Positions 32,880-40,779 are shown, counted from the stretch's first letter. The stretch is 43,875 bases of DNA from an uncultured Clostridia bacterium (GCA_934463175.1 CAKSIW010000013.1:1-43875); one strand, 5' to 3'. The notes: a model not told the origin generated them from the sequence alone. A program made the numbers and translations.

Positions 32880-33859
32880 AGCGTGAAATTCTCATTGAAA
32901 AAGCATGCGGACTTTTGGCTGACGGCACGGTTGACCGTGTTCTCGGCTGGAGAGAGGGCGAGCTGAGTTATGATGTGACTCCTTCTGTGTTCCGCAGTGC
33001 TGAGGATATTGAAAAAGATTTTGTCTGGAACGGCTTTTGCGGTGCAAACTTTTCAAAATATCTTGTGAAGGAAACACAAAGAAGCGAAGGAAAAGTTCTG
33101 GTATTCCTAAAGCCGTGCGACACATACAGCTTCAATCAGCTTCTGACGGAACACCGCTTTGACCGCGAAAAGGTATATGCGGTGGGCATTCCGTGCGACG
33201 GAATGCTTGACTCGGGCAAGCTGAGGGATATGGCTGACGGCGTTGCGTCGGTTGACTGTGACGGTGCGCAGGTTACGATACACACTCTCTATGACGGCGA
33301 CCTGACCGCCGAACGCGGCGAGCTGCTTGCGGAGAGATGCAAAAACTGCAAATCGAAAAAACATGCGGCATATGACGAGCTTTTGGGCGAGGACGGCGAG
33401 GTTTGTGCCTTGGGACGCTTTGATGAGGTTGAAAGACTTGAAAAAATGTCGGCTGATGAAAGATATGCCTTCTGGCAGAACGAGCTTTCACGCTGCATTC
33501 GCTGTAATGCGTGCCGTGATGTTTGTCCTGCATGTACTTGCGAAAAATGCGTGTTCAATAACCCTGAATCGGGTGTTGAGAATAAGGCGGCGTCTGATTC
33601 GTTTGAGGAAAAAATGTTTCACATTATCCGCGCATTTCATGTTGTCGGACGCTGCACAGACTGCGGAGAATGTTCGCGCGTTTGTCCGCAGCACATTCCG
33701 CTGCATTTGCTGAACCGAAAGTTCATAAAGGACATTGATGAGCTGTACGGTGAATATCAGGCAGGTGCTGAGGTCGGAAGCCGTGCGCCGATTGTAAATT
33801 ATTCGGAAGATGATGCCGAACCGAGCGAGGCTGTGGAAAGAGGTGATATCAATGCGTAA
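32867..33859 (+). CDS. FlxC-like ferredoxin-type subunit
   Basis: A 330-residue iron-sulfur protein with an N-terminal region holding the KPCD motif (about residues 82-85) and a CKNCKSKK segment as in FrhB/FdhB-related proteins, followed by two 4Fe-4S motifs, CIRCNACRDVCPAC and CTDCGECSRVCPQH. It matches the FlxB/FlxC class of the bacterial FlxABCD-HdrABC complex (studied in Desulfovibrio vulgaris). The letter is chosen by gene order and may be swapped with the next gene. It overlaps both neighbours, so stoichiometric synthesis is likely. Confidence 0.75.
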   Translation: MQEIKREILIEKACGLLADGTVDRVLGWREGELSYDVTPSVFRSAEDIEKDFVWNGFCGANFSKYLVKETQRSEGKVLVFLKPCDTYSFNQLLTEHRFDREKVYAVGIPCDGMLDSGKLRDMADGVASVDCDGAQVTIHTLYDGDLTAERGELLAERCKNCKSKKHAAYDELLGEDGEVCALGRFDEVERLEKMSADERYAFWQNELSRCIRCNACRDVCPACTCEKCVFNNPESGVENKAASDSFEEKMFHIIRAFHVVGRCTDCGECSRVCPQHIPLHLLNRKFIKDIDELYGEYQAGAEVGSRAPIVNYSEDDAEPSEAVERGDINA

Positions 33860-34877
33860 AATATCACTTGAAAAAATTGATGAGCTGTTTGCGGCAATCG
33901 CGGCGGAGATGAAGCTGTATCTTCCCGTTGACGCGGAGGGCGGCGCGAGATTTGAAGCGTGGGAAAACGGTAAAAAATGGTCTGACGCGCAGAATACTGT
34001 CAGGTCGGCAAAGGATTTCTTTTTTCCGCAGACCGAAAATCTGATGGAATTCAAGGTTGAGGGAAAAAACATTGAAATCATAGACACAAGAAGCGAGCAT
34101 GAGGACTTTGCGGTGTTCGGAGTGCGCGCGTGCGATGTCAGAAGCTTTGACATTCTTGACCGCGTGTTTCTTGCAGAGCCGTGCGATTCATACTATAAAA
34201 ACCGCCGTGAACATGGCGTGATTATATCTCTTGCATGTTCAAAGCCGCATGAGACGTGCTTTTGCAAAACGTTCGGGATTGACGCGGCAGAACCCGAGGG
34301 TGACATTGTGTGCTGGAAAACTGAGCGCGAGCTGTTTCTTGAAGCAAAGAGCGAAAACGGAGCAAAGCTGATTGAGAAGCTGAACGGCATTACGGAGAAT
34401 GCGGCGGATTCCGCGGCAGATGCCGAAAAAGCGGTGATACGCGAGCGTATGGCGCGGCTTCCGCTTGCAGGTCTGAGCGCCGGCGCGTTCGGCAAGGACA
34501 AGACAAAGGAATTTTTTGACGCACCCGAGTGGTCAGAGCTTTCGGAAACATGCCTCGGCTGCGGAACATGCACCTTTGTTTGCCCGACATGCCAGTGCTA
34601 CGACATAAAAGATTTCAACACGGGTCACGGAATTAAGCGTTTCCGCTGCTGGGATTCGTGCATGTATTCCGAGTTTACGAAAATGTCGGCAGGGCAGCCG
34701 AGACTGACACAGCTGGAGCGTTTCCGTCAGAGGTTCATGCACAAGCTGATTTATTATCCGACAAACAATGACGGACTGTTTTCATGTGTCGGCTGCGGTC
34801 GCTGTCTTGCAAAATGCCCGATACAGATGAATATTGTGAAGGTTATGAAAAAGCTGGGAGGTACGAAAAATGGTTGA
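33852..34877 (+). CDS. FlxB-like ferredoxin-type subunit
   Basis: A 341-residue iron-sulfur protein of the AsrA/hydrogenase-accessory ferredoxin class: an N-terminal domain with FGVRACDVRSFDILDRVF, then CLGCGTCTFVCPTCQCYD and CVGCGRCLAKCPIQM near the C-terminus. The start is the ATG at 33852 inside the end of the preceding gene (8-nt overlap), behind AAGAGGTG; the longer frame from 33810 is unlikely. It probably carries electrons from the FlxA flavin to the other Fe-S subunits. The assignment as FlxB is by order and domain content. Confidence 0.75.
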   Translation: MRKISLEKIDELFAAIAAEMKLYLPVDAEGGARFEAWENGKKWSDAQNTVRSAKDFFFPQTENLMEFKVEGKNIEIIDTRSEHEDFAVFGVRACDVRSFDILDRVFLAEPCDSYYKNRREHGVIISLACSKPHETCFCKTFGIDAAEPEGDIVCWKTERELFLEAKSENGAKLIEKLNGITENAADSAADAEKAVIRERMARLPLAGLSAGAFGKDKTKEFFDAPEWSELSETCLGCGTCTFVCPTCQCYDIKDFNTGHGIKRFRCWDSCMYSEFTKMSAGQPRLTQLERFRQRFMHKLIYYPTNNDGLFSCVGCGRCLAKCPIQMNIVKVMKKLGGTKNG

Positions 34878-35703
34878 TATGAAAGAACCCTTGATTCCCG
34901 TTGTGGGAGTTGTGACGGACATTCGGATTGACACTCCCGACGTGAAAACCTTCCGTGTGGTGACGCCTGACGGCAAAAAGGCTTTTGAGCATAAGCCGGG
35001 ACAGTGTGCAATGCTGTCAATACCGGGAGTCGGTGAGGCAATGTTTTCAATAACATCATCTCCGACAAACACCGAGTTTATGGAGTTTTCAATAAAAAAA
35101 TGCGGCTGTGTCACAGAATGGCTGCATTCAATGGAGGTCGGGCAGCAGATTACGATACGCGGACCGTATGGAAATGCGTTTCCCGTTGACACCGAGTTTG
35201 CGGGGCATGACATGCTGTTCATTGCGGGCGGAATCGGGCTTGCTCCGCTGCGTTCGGTCATAAACTATTGCCGTCACTTCCGCGACAGATACGGAAAAAT
35301 CGATATTGTATACGGTTCGCGCAGTATGCAGGATCTGGTTGACTATAATGAAATTACTGAAGAATGGTCAAAGGACGCAGGTGTTGAGGTTCATCTGACA
35401 ATCGACCGCGAACAGCCCGAGTGGGACGGTCATGTCGGTTTTGTGCCGAACTATGTGAAGGAGCTTGGATTTTCAACCGATAAAATTGCGGTTCTGTGCG
35501 GACCGCCGATTATGATAAAGTTCACGCTTGCGGGACTTCAGGAGCTTGGATTTGACAAAACCCAGGTATACACCACAATGGAGCTTCGCATGAAATGCGG
35601 AATCGGAAAGTGCGGGAGATGCAACATCGGTTCAAAGTATGTCTGCAAGGACGGACCGGTTTTCCGCTGTGACGAAATTGATGAGCTTCCCGATGAATAT
35701 TGA
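34870..35703 (+). CDS. flxA: FlxA-like FAD/NAD(P)-binding reductase
   Basis: A 277-residue ferredoxin-NADP-reductase-fold protein: an FAD-binding barrel with SITSSPT, an NAD(P)-binding domain with FIAGGIGLAPLRSVI and VLCGPPIMI, and a C-terminal cluster motif CGIGKCGRCNIGSKYVC typical of the dihydroorotate dehydrogenase B electron-transfer [2Fe-2S] site. It is the probable NAD(P)H entry point of the Hdr/Flx complex. GGGAGG stands before the ATG at 34870, which overlaps the preceding gene by 8 nt. NADH rather than NADPH is inferred from the D. vulgaris system. Confidence 0.9.
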   Translation: MVDMKEPLIPVVGVVTDIRIDTPDVKTFRVVTPDGKKAFEHKPGQCAMLSIPGVGEAMFSITSSPTNTEFMEFSIKKCGCVTEWLHSMEVGQQITIRGPYGNAFPVDTEFAGHDMLFIAGGIGLAPLRSVINYCRHFRDRYGKIDIVYGSRSMQDLVDYNEITEEWSKDAGVEVHLTIDREQPEWDGHVGFVPNYVKELGFSTDKIAVLCGPPIMIKFTLAGLQELGFDKTQVYTTMELRMKCGIGKCGRCNIGSKYVCKDGPVFRCDEIDELPDEY

Positions 35704-35720
35704 GAAAAGGAGTTTTTGAT

Positions 35721-36395
35721 ATGGATAATATGGTTAATGTTTATCTGTTCGGCAAAAAGTACAGCGTACCCGACAACCTGACGATTATGTGTGCCATGGA
35801 ATATGCAGGCTACAGGCTTGTCCGCGGCTGCGGCTGCCGAAACGGCTTTTGCGGTGCGTGTGCGACAATATACAGAATCAAGGGCGAGAAGGAGCTGAAA
35901 ACCTGCCTTGCCTGCCAGACAAAGGTTGAGGACAATATGTATGTTGCAACGCTGCCGTTCTTTCCGCTTGTCAAGGAGGTTTATGACATAGAGAAAATAA
36001 AGCCGACAGAACAGATAATGATGCAGCTTTATCCCGAAATATATGCATGTGTCGGCTGCAATGCCTGCACAAAGAACTGTGTTCAGGGCTTGAATGTTAT
36101 GCAGTATATCGCATATGCACAAAGAGGCGAGTTTGAAAAATGTGCTGAGGAATCGTTCGACTGCGTTATGTGCGGTGTCTGCTCGTCGAGATGTCCGGCA
36201 GGAATCTCTCATCCGCAGGTTGCAATGCTTGCGCGGAGACTGAACGGAAAATATCTTGCCCCCGGTTCGGAGCACCTTGAAAAACGTGTCAGGGAAATCA
36301 AGGACGGCACCTTCCGTGAACTCATCGAGGCTCTCATGGACAAGCCTGTTGAGGAAATGAAGGAGCTTTACAACAACAGAGAGATTGAAAAGTGA
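35721..36395 (+). CDS. Iron-sulfur subunit of a soluble fumarate-reductase-like module
   Basis: A 224-residue protein with an N-terminal [2Fe-2S] domain (CGCRNGFCGAC followed by CLAC) and two C-terminal Fe-S motifs (CVGCNACTKNC and CVMCGVCSSRCPAG). It resembles the iron-sulfur subunits of succinate dehydrogenase/fumarate reductase and thiol:fumarate reductase, but the two 4Fe-4S motifs are of a different pattern from FrdB. AAAGGAG is 8 nt before the ATG at 35721. It lies 17 nt after FlxA and 13 nt before the flavoprotein gene, and is the likely wire between Hdr/Flx and that flavoprotein. Confidence 0.8.
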   Translation: MDNMVNVYLFGKKYSVPDNLTIMCAMEYAGYRLVRGCGCRNGFCGACATIYRIKGEKELKTCLACQTKVEDNMYVATLPFFPLVKEVYDIEKIKPTEQIMMQLYPEIYACVGCNACTKNCVQGLNVMQYIAYAQRGEFEKCAEESFDCVMCGVCSSRCPAGISHPQVAMLARRLNGKYLAPGSEHLEKRVREIKDGTFRELIEALMDKPVEEMKELYNNREIEK

Positions 36396-36408
36396 GGGGG
36401 GAGAAAAT

Positions 36409-38007
36409 ATGTATTCATCTGAATTCCAAAAATCATTGAAGGCGGTTGAGGCTGCGCGTGAGGAAAACATCGCATATGAGCCTGCAAGAATGACCGCCAA
36501 GGAAAAGGAAGACCTTCTTGCGGCATATCATCCCGACTACAAAAAAAGCGAGTTTTGCGAGCTGAAGGTCGGTCCGAACAAAGGTCAGGCTGTTCCGCAC
36601 GAGCTTTGCGGAATCCTTGAGGCAAACAGCCGCATTAAAGCGGAGGACGTTGACCTTTCGGACATAAAATATGATGTTGATGTGCTCATCATCGGCGGCG
36701 GCGGCGCAGGTGCGTCTGCGGCAATCGAGGCAGACAATGCAGGCGCAAAGGCAATGATTGTGACAAAGCTCAGAATCGGCGACGCGAACACCATGATGGC
36801 AGAGGGCGGCATACAGGCGGCGGACAAGGAAAACGATTCGCCTGCGGTGCATTTCCTGGACGCCTTCGGCGGCGGACACTTTGCCGCAAAGCGTGAGCTT
36901 CTTGCCAAGCTGGTGTGCGATGCTCCCGAAGCGATTAAGTGGCTGAACGATTTGGGTGTTGAGTTTGACAAAGCACCTGACGGAACAATGATAACAACAC
37001 ACGGCGGCGGAACGTCAAGAAAGAGAATGCATGCAGCAAAGGACTATTCGGGCGCGGAAATCATGAGAACCCTGCGTGACGAGGTTCTGAACCGCGGCAT
37101 TCCCGTTGTGGATTTCACTGCTGCAATTGAGCTGATTCTGGACAAGGACGGAAAAGCGGCAGGTGCGGTTCTGATGAACATGGAAACCGGCGAACTTATG
37201 ATTGCGAGAGCAAAAACCGTTATCATTGCAACGGGCGGAGCAGGAAGAATGCACTATCAGGGCTTCCCGACCTCAAACCACTACGGCGCAACAGCCGACG
37301 GTCTTGTTTTGGGCTACAGAGTCGGCGCAAAGCTTTTGTATGCGGAAACATTGCAATATCACCCGACAGGCGCGGCATTTCCTCAGCAGATATTCGGCGC
37401 ACTTGTGACGGAGAAGGTTCGTTCTCTCGGCGCAAAGCTGGTGAACCGCGACGGCAAGGTGTTCATGCATCCTCTGGAAACGCGCGATGTTGCGGCAGCG
37501 TCAATCATACGTGAATGCTCAGACCGTGAAGAGGGCGTTGAGACCGGAAACGGAAGAGCTGTGTGGCTTGACACTCCGATGATTGAGAAAATCGGCGGAG
37601 AAGGTACAATTGAAAAGAGAATCCCTGCCATGATGCGCATGTTTATGAGCTATGGAATCGACATCAGAAAAGAGCCGATTTTGGTTTATCCTACTCTGCA
37701 CTATCAGAACGGCGGACTTGACATTGATGTCAGCGGAATGACGCCGAATGTTGAAAACCTGTTTGTTGCGGGAGAGGCTGTCGGCGGTATTCACGGAAGA
37801 AACCGTCTCATGGGCAATTCTCTGCTTGACATCATTGTATTCGGAAGAAGTGCAGGAAAGAACGCGGCAGAGAAGGCAAAGAACACCGAAACAGGCGAAC
37901 TGACGCTTGAACACATTGCACGCTTTGATGCGGAAAGACAGTCGGCAGGAGTGGAAACCGATGAGGTGTCGCCCAAGCTTTTGCCCGATTACACAAGAAA
38001 AAATTAA
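36409..38007 (+). CDS. Fumarate reductase/succinate dehydrogenase-type flavoprotein
   Basis: A 532-residue FAD flavoprotein of the FrdA/SdhA family. The dinucleotide fold is VDVLIIGGGGAGASAA (from about residue 87), preceded by an unusual N-terminal extension of about 85 residues. Catalytic elements of fumarate reductases are kept: QYHPTG, ETRDVAAAS (Arg), TLHYQNGG (His) and RNRLMGNSLLD (Arg). No membrane anchor genes (FrdC/D) follow, so the enzyme should be soluble. GGGGGGAG precedes the ATG at 36409. Aspartate oxidase or other FrdA-family reactions are alternatives, but the fumarase and malate-type dehydrogenase upstream favour fumarate. Confidence 0.87.
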   Translation: MYSSEFQKSLKAVEAAREENIAYEPARMTAKEKEDLLAAYHPDYKKSEFCELKVGPNKGQAVPHELCGILEANSRIKAEDVDLSDIKYDVDVLIIGGGGAGASAAIEADNAGAKAMIVTKLRIGDANTMMAEGGIQAADKENDSPAVHFLDAFGGGHFAAKRELLAKLVCDAPEAIKWLNDLGVEFDKAPDGTMITTHGGGTSRKRMHAAKDYSGAEIMRTLRDEVLNRGIPVVDFTAAIELILDKDGKAAGAVLMNMETGELMIARAKTVIIATGGAGRMHYQGFPTSNHYGATADGLVLGYRVGAKLLYAETLQYHPTGAAFPQQIFGALVTEKVRSLGAKLVNRDGKVFMHPLETRDVAAASIIRECSDREEGVETGNGRAVWLDTPMIEKIGGEGTIEKRIPAMMRMFMSYGIDIRKEPILVYPTLHYQNGGLDIDVSGMTPNVENLFVAGEAVGGIHGRNRLMGNSLLDIIVFGRSAGKNAAEKAKNTETGELTLEHIARFDAERQSAGVETDEVSPKLLPDYTRKN

Positions 38008-38013
38008 AATATG

Positions 38014-38052
38014 CGGACAAGACTTCGGAGAAATCCGACCAAGCCTTGTCCG
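38014..38052 (+). terminator. Hairpin ending the Hdr/Flx/fumarate-reductase transcript (probable)
   Basis: CGGACAAG (38014-38021) pairs with CTTGTCCG (38045-38052), with an inner CTT/AAG continuation. The tail is AATAAAAG, not a clear T-run, so termination is uncertain. Confidence 0.5.
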
Positions 38053-38073
38053 AATAAAAGTTGCCGCATTTAT

Positions 38074-38265
38074 GCGGCGGAATGGAGGCATAACGTGAAA
38101 CTTCATTTCACGTTATGCCTCCGGAGGATTTAATTGCCCGTGCGAAAATTTCCTCACGCTGTTCGGAAACGCCCATGGGCGTTTTAATCTCTTATCATTC
38201 CTTGCCCTGCGGATAAGAGAAGTTTTTAAATATAATTTGTGCCGATGCAGGGCGGCGGAATGGAG
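38074..38265 (+). repeat. Hairpin-rich element bounded by a 14-bp direct repeat
   Basis: GCGGCGGAATGGAG occurs at 38074-38087 and again at 38252-38265, where it supplies the ribosome binding site of the next gene. Between the copies are a perfect 17-bp stem with a CTTCA loop (38084-38122), the palindrome AACGCCCATGGGCGTT (38168-38183) and a 9-bp TCTCTTATC/GATAAGAGA stem (38189-38220) whose loop holds GCCCTGC, complementary to GCAGGGC at 38247-38253. A small structured RNA leader or a MITE-like repeat are both possible. Confidence 0.55.
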
Positions 38266-38271
38266 ATTAAA

Positions 38272-38586
38272 ATGATTACTGATTTGCTGGAGGCTTTAAC
38301 GATATTCTGTTTCGGACTTTCGTGGCCTATTTCAATACATAAATCAATTGTTTCAAGAACCGCAAAAGGAAAAAGCTTGTTTTTTGAGGTGTTTCTGCTG
38401 ATTGGATATGCCTGCGGAATTGCAAGAAAAATAATTCAGACCGCAGAGGGCGGCTCGGGATTTATATTCTTTCTCAGCTTTTTCTTCTATGTTCTGAACT
38501 TCATTGAGATTGCCATTGATGTGGCACTTTATTTCAGAAATAAAAGACTTGACGAAGCGGCGGATCGTGCTTTGGCTGCAAAATAA
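38272..38586 (+). CDS. Small three-helix membrane protein, SemiSWEET/PQ-loop-like
   Basis: A 104-residue protein with three predicted membrane helices (about residues 5-22, 40-58 and 66-90). The segment GLSWPISIHKSI...KGKSLFF resembles the PQ-loop of SWEET/SemiSWEET-type sugar or metabolite carriers, where a proline in helix 1 is followed by a basic loop. This is a weak family assignment; the substrate is unknown. The ATG at 38272 follows GGAG within the direct repeat described at 38252-38265. The frame continues upstream to 38239 but without a ribosome binding site there. Confidence 0.7.
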   Translation: MITDLLEALTIFCFGLSWPISIHKSIVSRTAKGKSLFFEVFLLIGYACGIARKIIQTAEGGSGFIFFLSFFFYVLNFIEIAIDVALYFRNKRLDEAADRALAAK

Positions 38587-38599
38587 GAAAATGTGATGA

Positions 38600-38632
38600 T
38601 TTCGCACCGCACCCTTGCGGCGCGGTGCGAAA
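38600..38632. other. Intergenic hairpin after the small membrane protein gene
   Basis: TTTCGCACCGC (38600-38610) pairs perfectly with GCGGTGCGAAA (38622-38632). The + side tail is A-rich, so it is an unconventional terminator at best. Confidence 0.5.
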
Positions 38633-38658
38633 AAATTATAAAAAAGTTCCGAAATTGC

Positions 38659-38686
38659 TTGACAAATTCAGAAAATATGGTATAAT
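38659..38686 (+). promoter_or_regulatory. Promoter of tRNA-Gly
   Basis: A perfect TTGACA (38659-38664) and a perfect TATAAT (38681-38686) with a 16-nt spacer, 23 nt before the tRNA. Confidence 0.82.
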
Positions 38687-38709
38687 AATAGCATACGTTG
38701 CAGATATAT

Positions 38710-38784
38710 GCGGGAGTGGCTCAGTGGTAGAGCGTCACCTTGCCAAGGTGAACGTCGCGAGTTCGAATCTCGTCTTCCGCTCCA
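38710..38784 (+). tRNA. tRNA-Gly (anticodon GCC)
   Basis: A 75-nt cloverleaf: acceptor GCGGGAG with CTTCCGC (one G-U), D arm GGCTCAGTGGTAGAGC, anticodon arm CACCT-TGCCAAG-GTG with GCC at 38742-38744, T arm with GTTCGAATC, discriminator T and an encoded CCA end. The U73 discriminator fits glycine. Confidence 0.97.
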
Positions 38785-38785
38785 T

Positions 38786-38819
38786 GGGACACACAAAAGT
38801 GTGTCCCCTTTCTGTTTTT
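38786..38819 (+). terminator. Rho-independent terminator after tRNA-Gly
   Basis: GGGACACAC and GTGTGTCCC form a perfect 9-bp stem with an AAAA loop, followed by CTTTCTGTTTTT. Confidence 0.92.
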
Positions 38820-38852
38820 AAGCTTTGATTGAAACGAAGGGGTTTGATTTTT

Positions 38853-39434
38853 GTGAAAAAAGTTTTTAAACTGTATAAAGGTCTTTTGGGGGCGCATTTT
38901 TCGGCAATTCTGATTACGCTCATTCTCAGCATACCGCTCATTTCTTTTGTGAAAAACGAGGCGGTTTCAACTCTGATAACAGTGCTTGTGTATGCCGCGT
39001 TCATATATTCGGCAGGCTGGAATGCAGGCTTCCTCGATTCGCGCAAGGTCGGCGAGAGCGTTCCGAGTGTGAAGTCGGCATGTGCGGCAGCTTTAATGTC
39101 GTGTATAATTCCCTTGATTTTGCTTGCGCTGAGAGTGATTGCATATCATGTGAATCCGACGGTGTGGCGTCCGTACGGTGAGGGGCATGAGATGATAAAA
39201 ACCTCATCGGCGTTTTTGCTGACATGCGATATACTGTACAGATTGTATAACTTTTTTGCAGTGTCGTGGCTTGCGGGCGGAAAGCTCGGAATGTATATTC
39301 TCCCTTTGATTTTCCCCGTCGTGCTGTATCCCATTGCATATATCGTGGGGCTGACACGGTTCAGCATTATGGAAAAATATCTTCCGTTTTTGATTTATAA
39401 GCCCAAAAATAAAAAGAATCGGACTCAGGAATAG
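38853..39434 (+). CDS. Membrane protein of unknown function
   Basis: A 193-residue protein with about four hydrophobic helices (around residues 12-35, 40-60, 78-100 and 148-172) and a basic C-terminal tail (KPKNKKNRTQE). I do not recognise the family. GAAGGGG (38836-38842) stands 10 nt before a GTG at 38853, giving MKKVFKLYKGLLG; the frame is open from a TTG at 38829. It lies between the tRNA terminator and a bidirectional terminator, so it seems to be monocistronic with a weak or unseen promoter. Confidence 0.75.
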   Translation: MKKVFKLYKGLLGAHFSAILITLILSIPLISFVKNEAVSTLITVLVYAAFIYSAGWNAGFLDSRKVGESVPSVKSACAAALMSCIIPLILLALRVIAYHVNPTVWRPYGEGHEMIKTSSAFLLTCDILYRLYNFFAVSWLAGGKLGMYILPLIFPVVLYPIAYIVGLTRFSIMEKYLPFLIYKPKNKKNRTQE

Positions 39435-39453
39435 CGTGAAATAAATAATGTAT

Positions 39454-39491
39454 AAAAAAGCTTTCGCTTGAAGCTGGCGAAAGCTTTTTTT
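39454..39491. terminator. Bidirectional terminator left of the invertible segment
   Basis: GCTTTCGC (39460-39467) pairs with GCGAAAGC (39477-39484), flanked by six A on the left and seven T on the right, so it works on both strands. In the alternative orientation of the neighbouring inverton it would stop transcripts leaving to the left. Confidence 0.92.
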
Positions 39492-39507
39492 GTGTGCTTT
39501 TATTGTA

Positions 39508-39530
39508 AAAATTAAGTTGCATACTTAAAA
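39508..39530 (+). repeat. Left inverted repeat (recombination site) of the inverton
   Basis: A 23-bp sequence whose arms TTAAGT and ACTTAA flank a TGCAT centre. An exact reverse-complement copy is at 40821-40843. The small internal dyad is the usual form of a tyrosine-recombinase crossover site. Confidence 0.9.
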
Positions 39531-39671
39531 TAAACGGACTATGTAAAATCAGGATTTTAGGCTTCACGAATTGCTCAAAAAAAAGAAGTGTAAACGATAT
39601 ACCGTTCACACTCTCCGAATGCTGCTGAAATATTGAATATAAAAATACAGAATCAAGAATATTATGTATGC

Positions 39672-39702
39672 AAAAGACTGACCGCCGTTTCCGACCGTCA
39701 GT
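39672..39702 (-). terminator. Terminator of the recombinase gene
   Basis: On the minus strand ACTGAC pairs with GTCAGT, with an inner GTCG/CGGC-type extension and a GAAA loop, followed by CTTTTG. It lies inside the inverton, so it would also insulate the downstream operon when the segment is flipped. Confidence 0.65.
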
Positions 39703-39723
39703 AAAAGAAAGAATCAACTCGAC

Positions 39724-40731
39724 CTATACAGCCAGCTTTTCCATATGCTCACGCTTTTGTCTCAAAGATGAGTGAACATATCTGTTTAGTGTTATTGCCG
39801 TATTGCTGTGTCCGAGAATTTCACTCAGAGATTTGATGTCAAATTCAAGCTGAATGCATTTGGTTGCAAAGCTGTGGCGAAGGTCATGAAAACGCATTTT
39901 GGCAATACCGGCTTTCTTCAATGTCCTGTAAAAATACATTCTCAAAAGCCGCGGCTCGGTGTAACTTCCGCATTCGGAAACAATCGGTGCTTCATCGTCT
40001 GCATAAAATTTGCAAAGTATGTCGAACACAAATTGTGGAAGCGGAATCTTGCGGATTGAAGCTGCGGTTTTCGGGGTGTTCTCTGCAAGAAAGGTTGACC
40101 CGTTGCAGTCAGAAATCCGCTGAACCGTTCGTCTGACAGTCAGTGTTTTCTCATTACGGTCAAAATCTCCCCATTTCATACCGCATATCTCACCAAGCCG
40201 CAAACCCGTAAACATACTGACAAGCACTCCCAAACCGTAAACCGATTTTTCCTGTTTTAAAGTCTCGTGCAATGCTCTGTATTCTTCATCATTCATAACG
40301 TGCGGTTCAATTTTTTCAGGCTTGGGAGATGTGATATAACGTATTCTGTCACGAATTTCATGCTCCTGCTCGCAAAACGCCGCGACAGCTTTCACAATTG
40401 AGAGAATATCACGCAAATATTTTTTTGACAAGCCGCCCTGTTTTTTTAGCTTTCCGTTCGTCAGCTTCTCGCATATAAAACTGTTCACGCATTGCCTCGA
40501 CAGCTCTGTCATAAGGCACTCGCCAAAATATGGAATGATATGCACTCTCAAAAGATATGTATAATTTGCAAAGGTTGACGGCTTGACGTGCAGCTTTGTT
40601 TGTGTCAGCCACTCTGCCGCCGCGTTTTTGAAACGCAGTTTTGCAGTTTTTCCTCCCGCTTTGTATTGAAATTTGACTGCATGTCTTTTTTCTGTCCGAA
40701 GGTTCTTTTCTTTTCTAAAACTATTTGTCAT
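39724..40731 (-). CDS. Tyrosine recombinase (phage-integrase family, inverton recombinase)
   Basis: A 335-residue recombinase with an N-terminal SAM-like DNA-binding domain (about residues 36-125, AAAEWLTQTKLHVKPSTFANYTYLLRVHIIPYFG) and a C-terminal catalytic domain. Catalytic residues are seen in TGLRLGEICGMKW (Arg), HDLRHSFATKC (His-x-x-Arg), LGHSNTAITLNRYVH (His and nucleophilic Tyr). It is wholly enclosed by the 23-bp inverted repeats, which are its most likely substrates. A TTGGCA/TAAAAT promoter (18-nt spacer) and GGAGGAG ribosome binding site precede it. Integrases of integrative elements look alike; no other mobile-element genes are nearby. Confidence 0.93.
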   Translation of the reverse strand: MTNSFRKEKNLRTEKRHAVKFQYKAGGKTAKLRFKNAAAEWLTQTKLHVKPSTFANYTYLLRVHIIPYFGECLMTELSRQCVNSFICEKLTNGKLKKQGGLSKKYLRDILSIVKAVAAFCEQEHEIRDRIRYITSPKPEKIEPHVMNDEEYRALHETLKQEKSVYGLGVLVSMFTGLRLGEICGMKWGDFDRNEKTLTVRRTVQRISDCNGSTFLAENTPKTAASIRKIPLPQFVFDILCKFYADDEAPIVSECGSYTEPRLLRMYFYRTLKKAGIAKMRFHDLRHSFATKCIQLEFDIKSLSEILGHSNTAITLNRYVHSSLRQKREHMEKLAV

Positions 40732-40779
40732 TTTAACTCCTCCATATTTTAAATTATTAATATTTTTTCTGCCAAACTA

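Noticed and set aside
35538..36500. A 320-codon minus-strand open frame opposite FlxA and the 2Fe-2S protein.
   Set aside because: It is antisense to conserved cysteine motifs in two genes and has no recognisable domain.
39724..40731. The recombinase as the integrase of a prophage or conjugative element integrated at the nearby tRNA-Gly.
   Set aside because: No phage, conjugation or excisionase genes are present, the tRNA 3' end has no direct repeat that I could find, and the repeats that bound the gene are inverted rather than direct.
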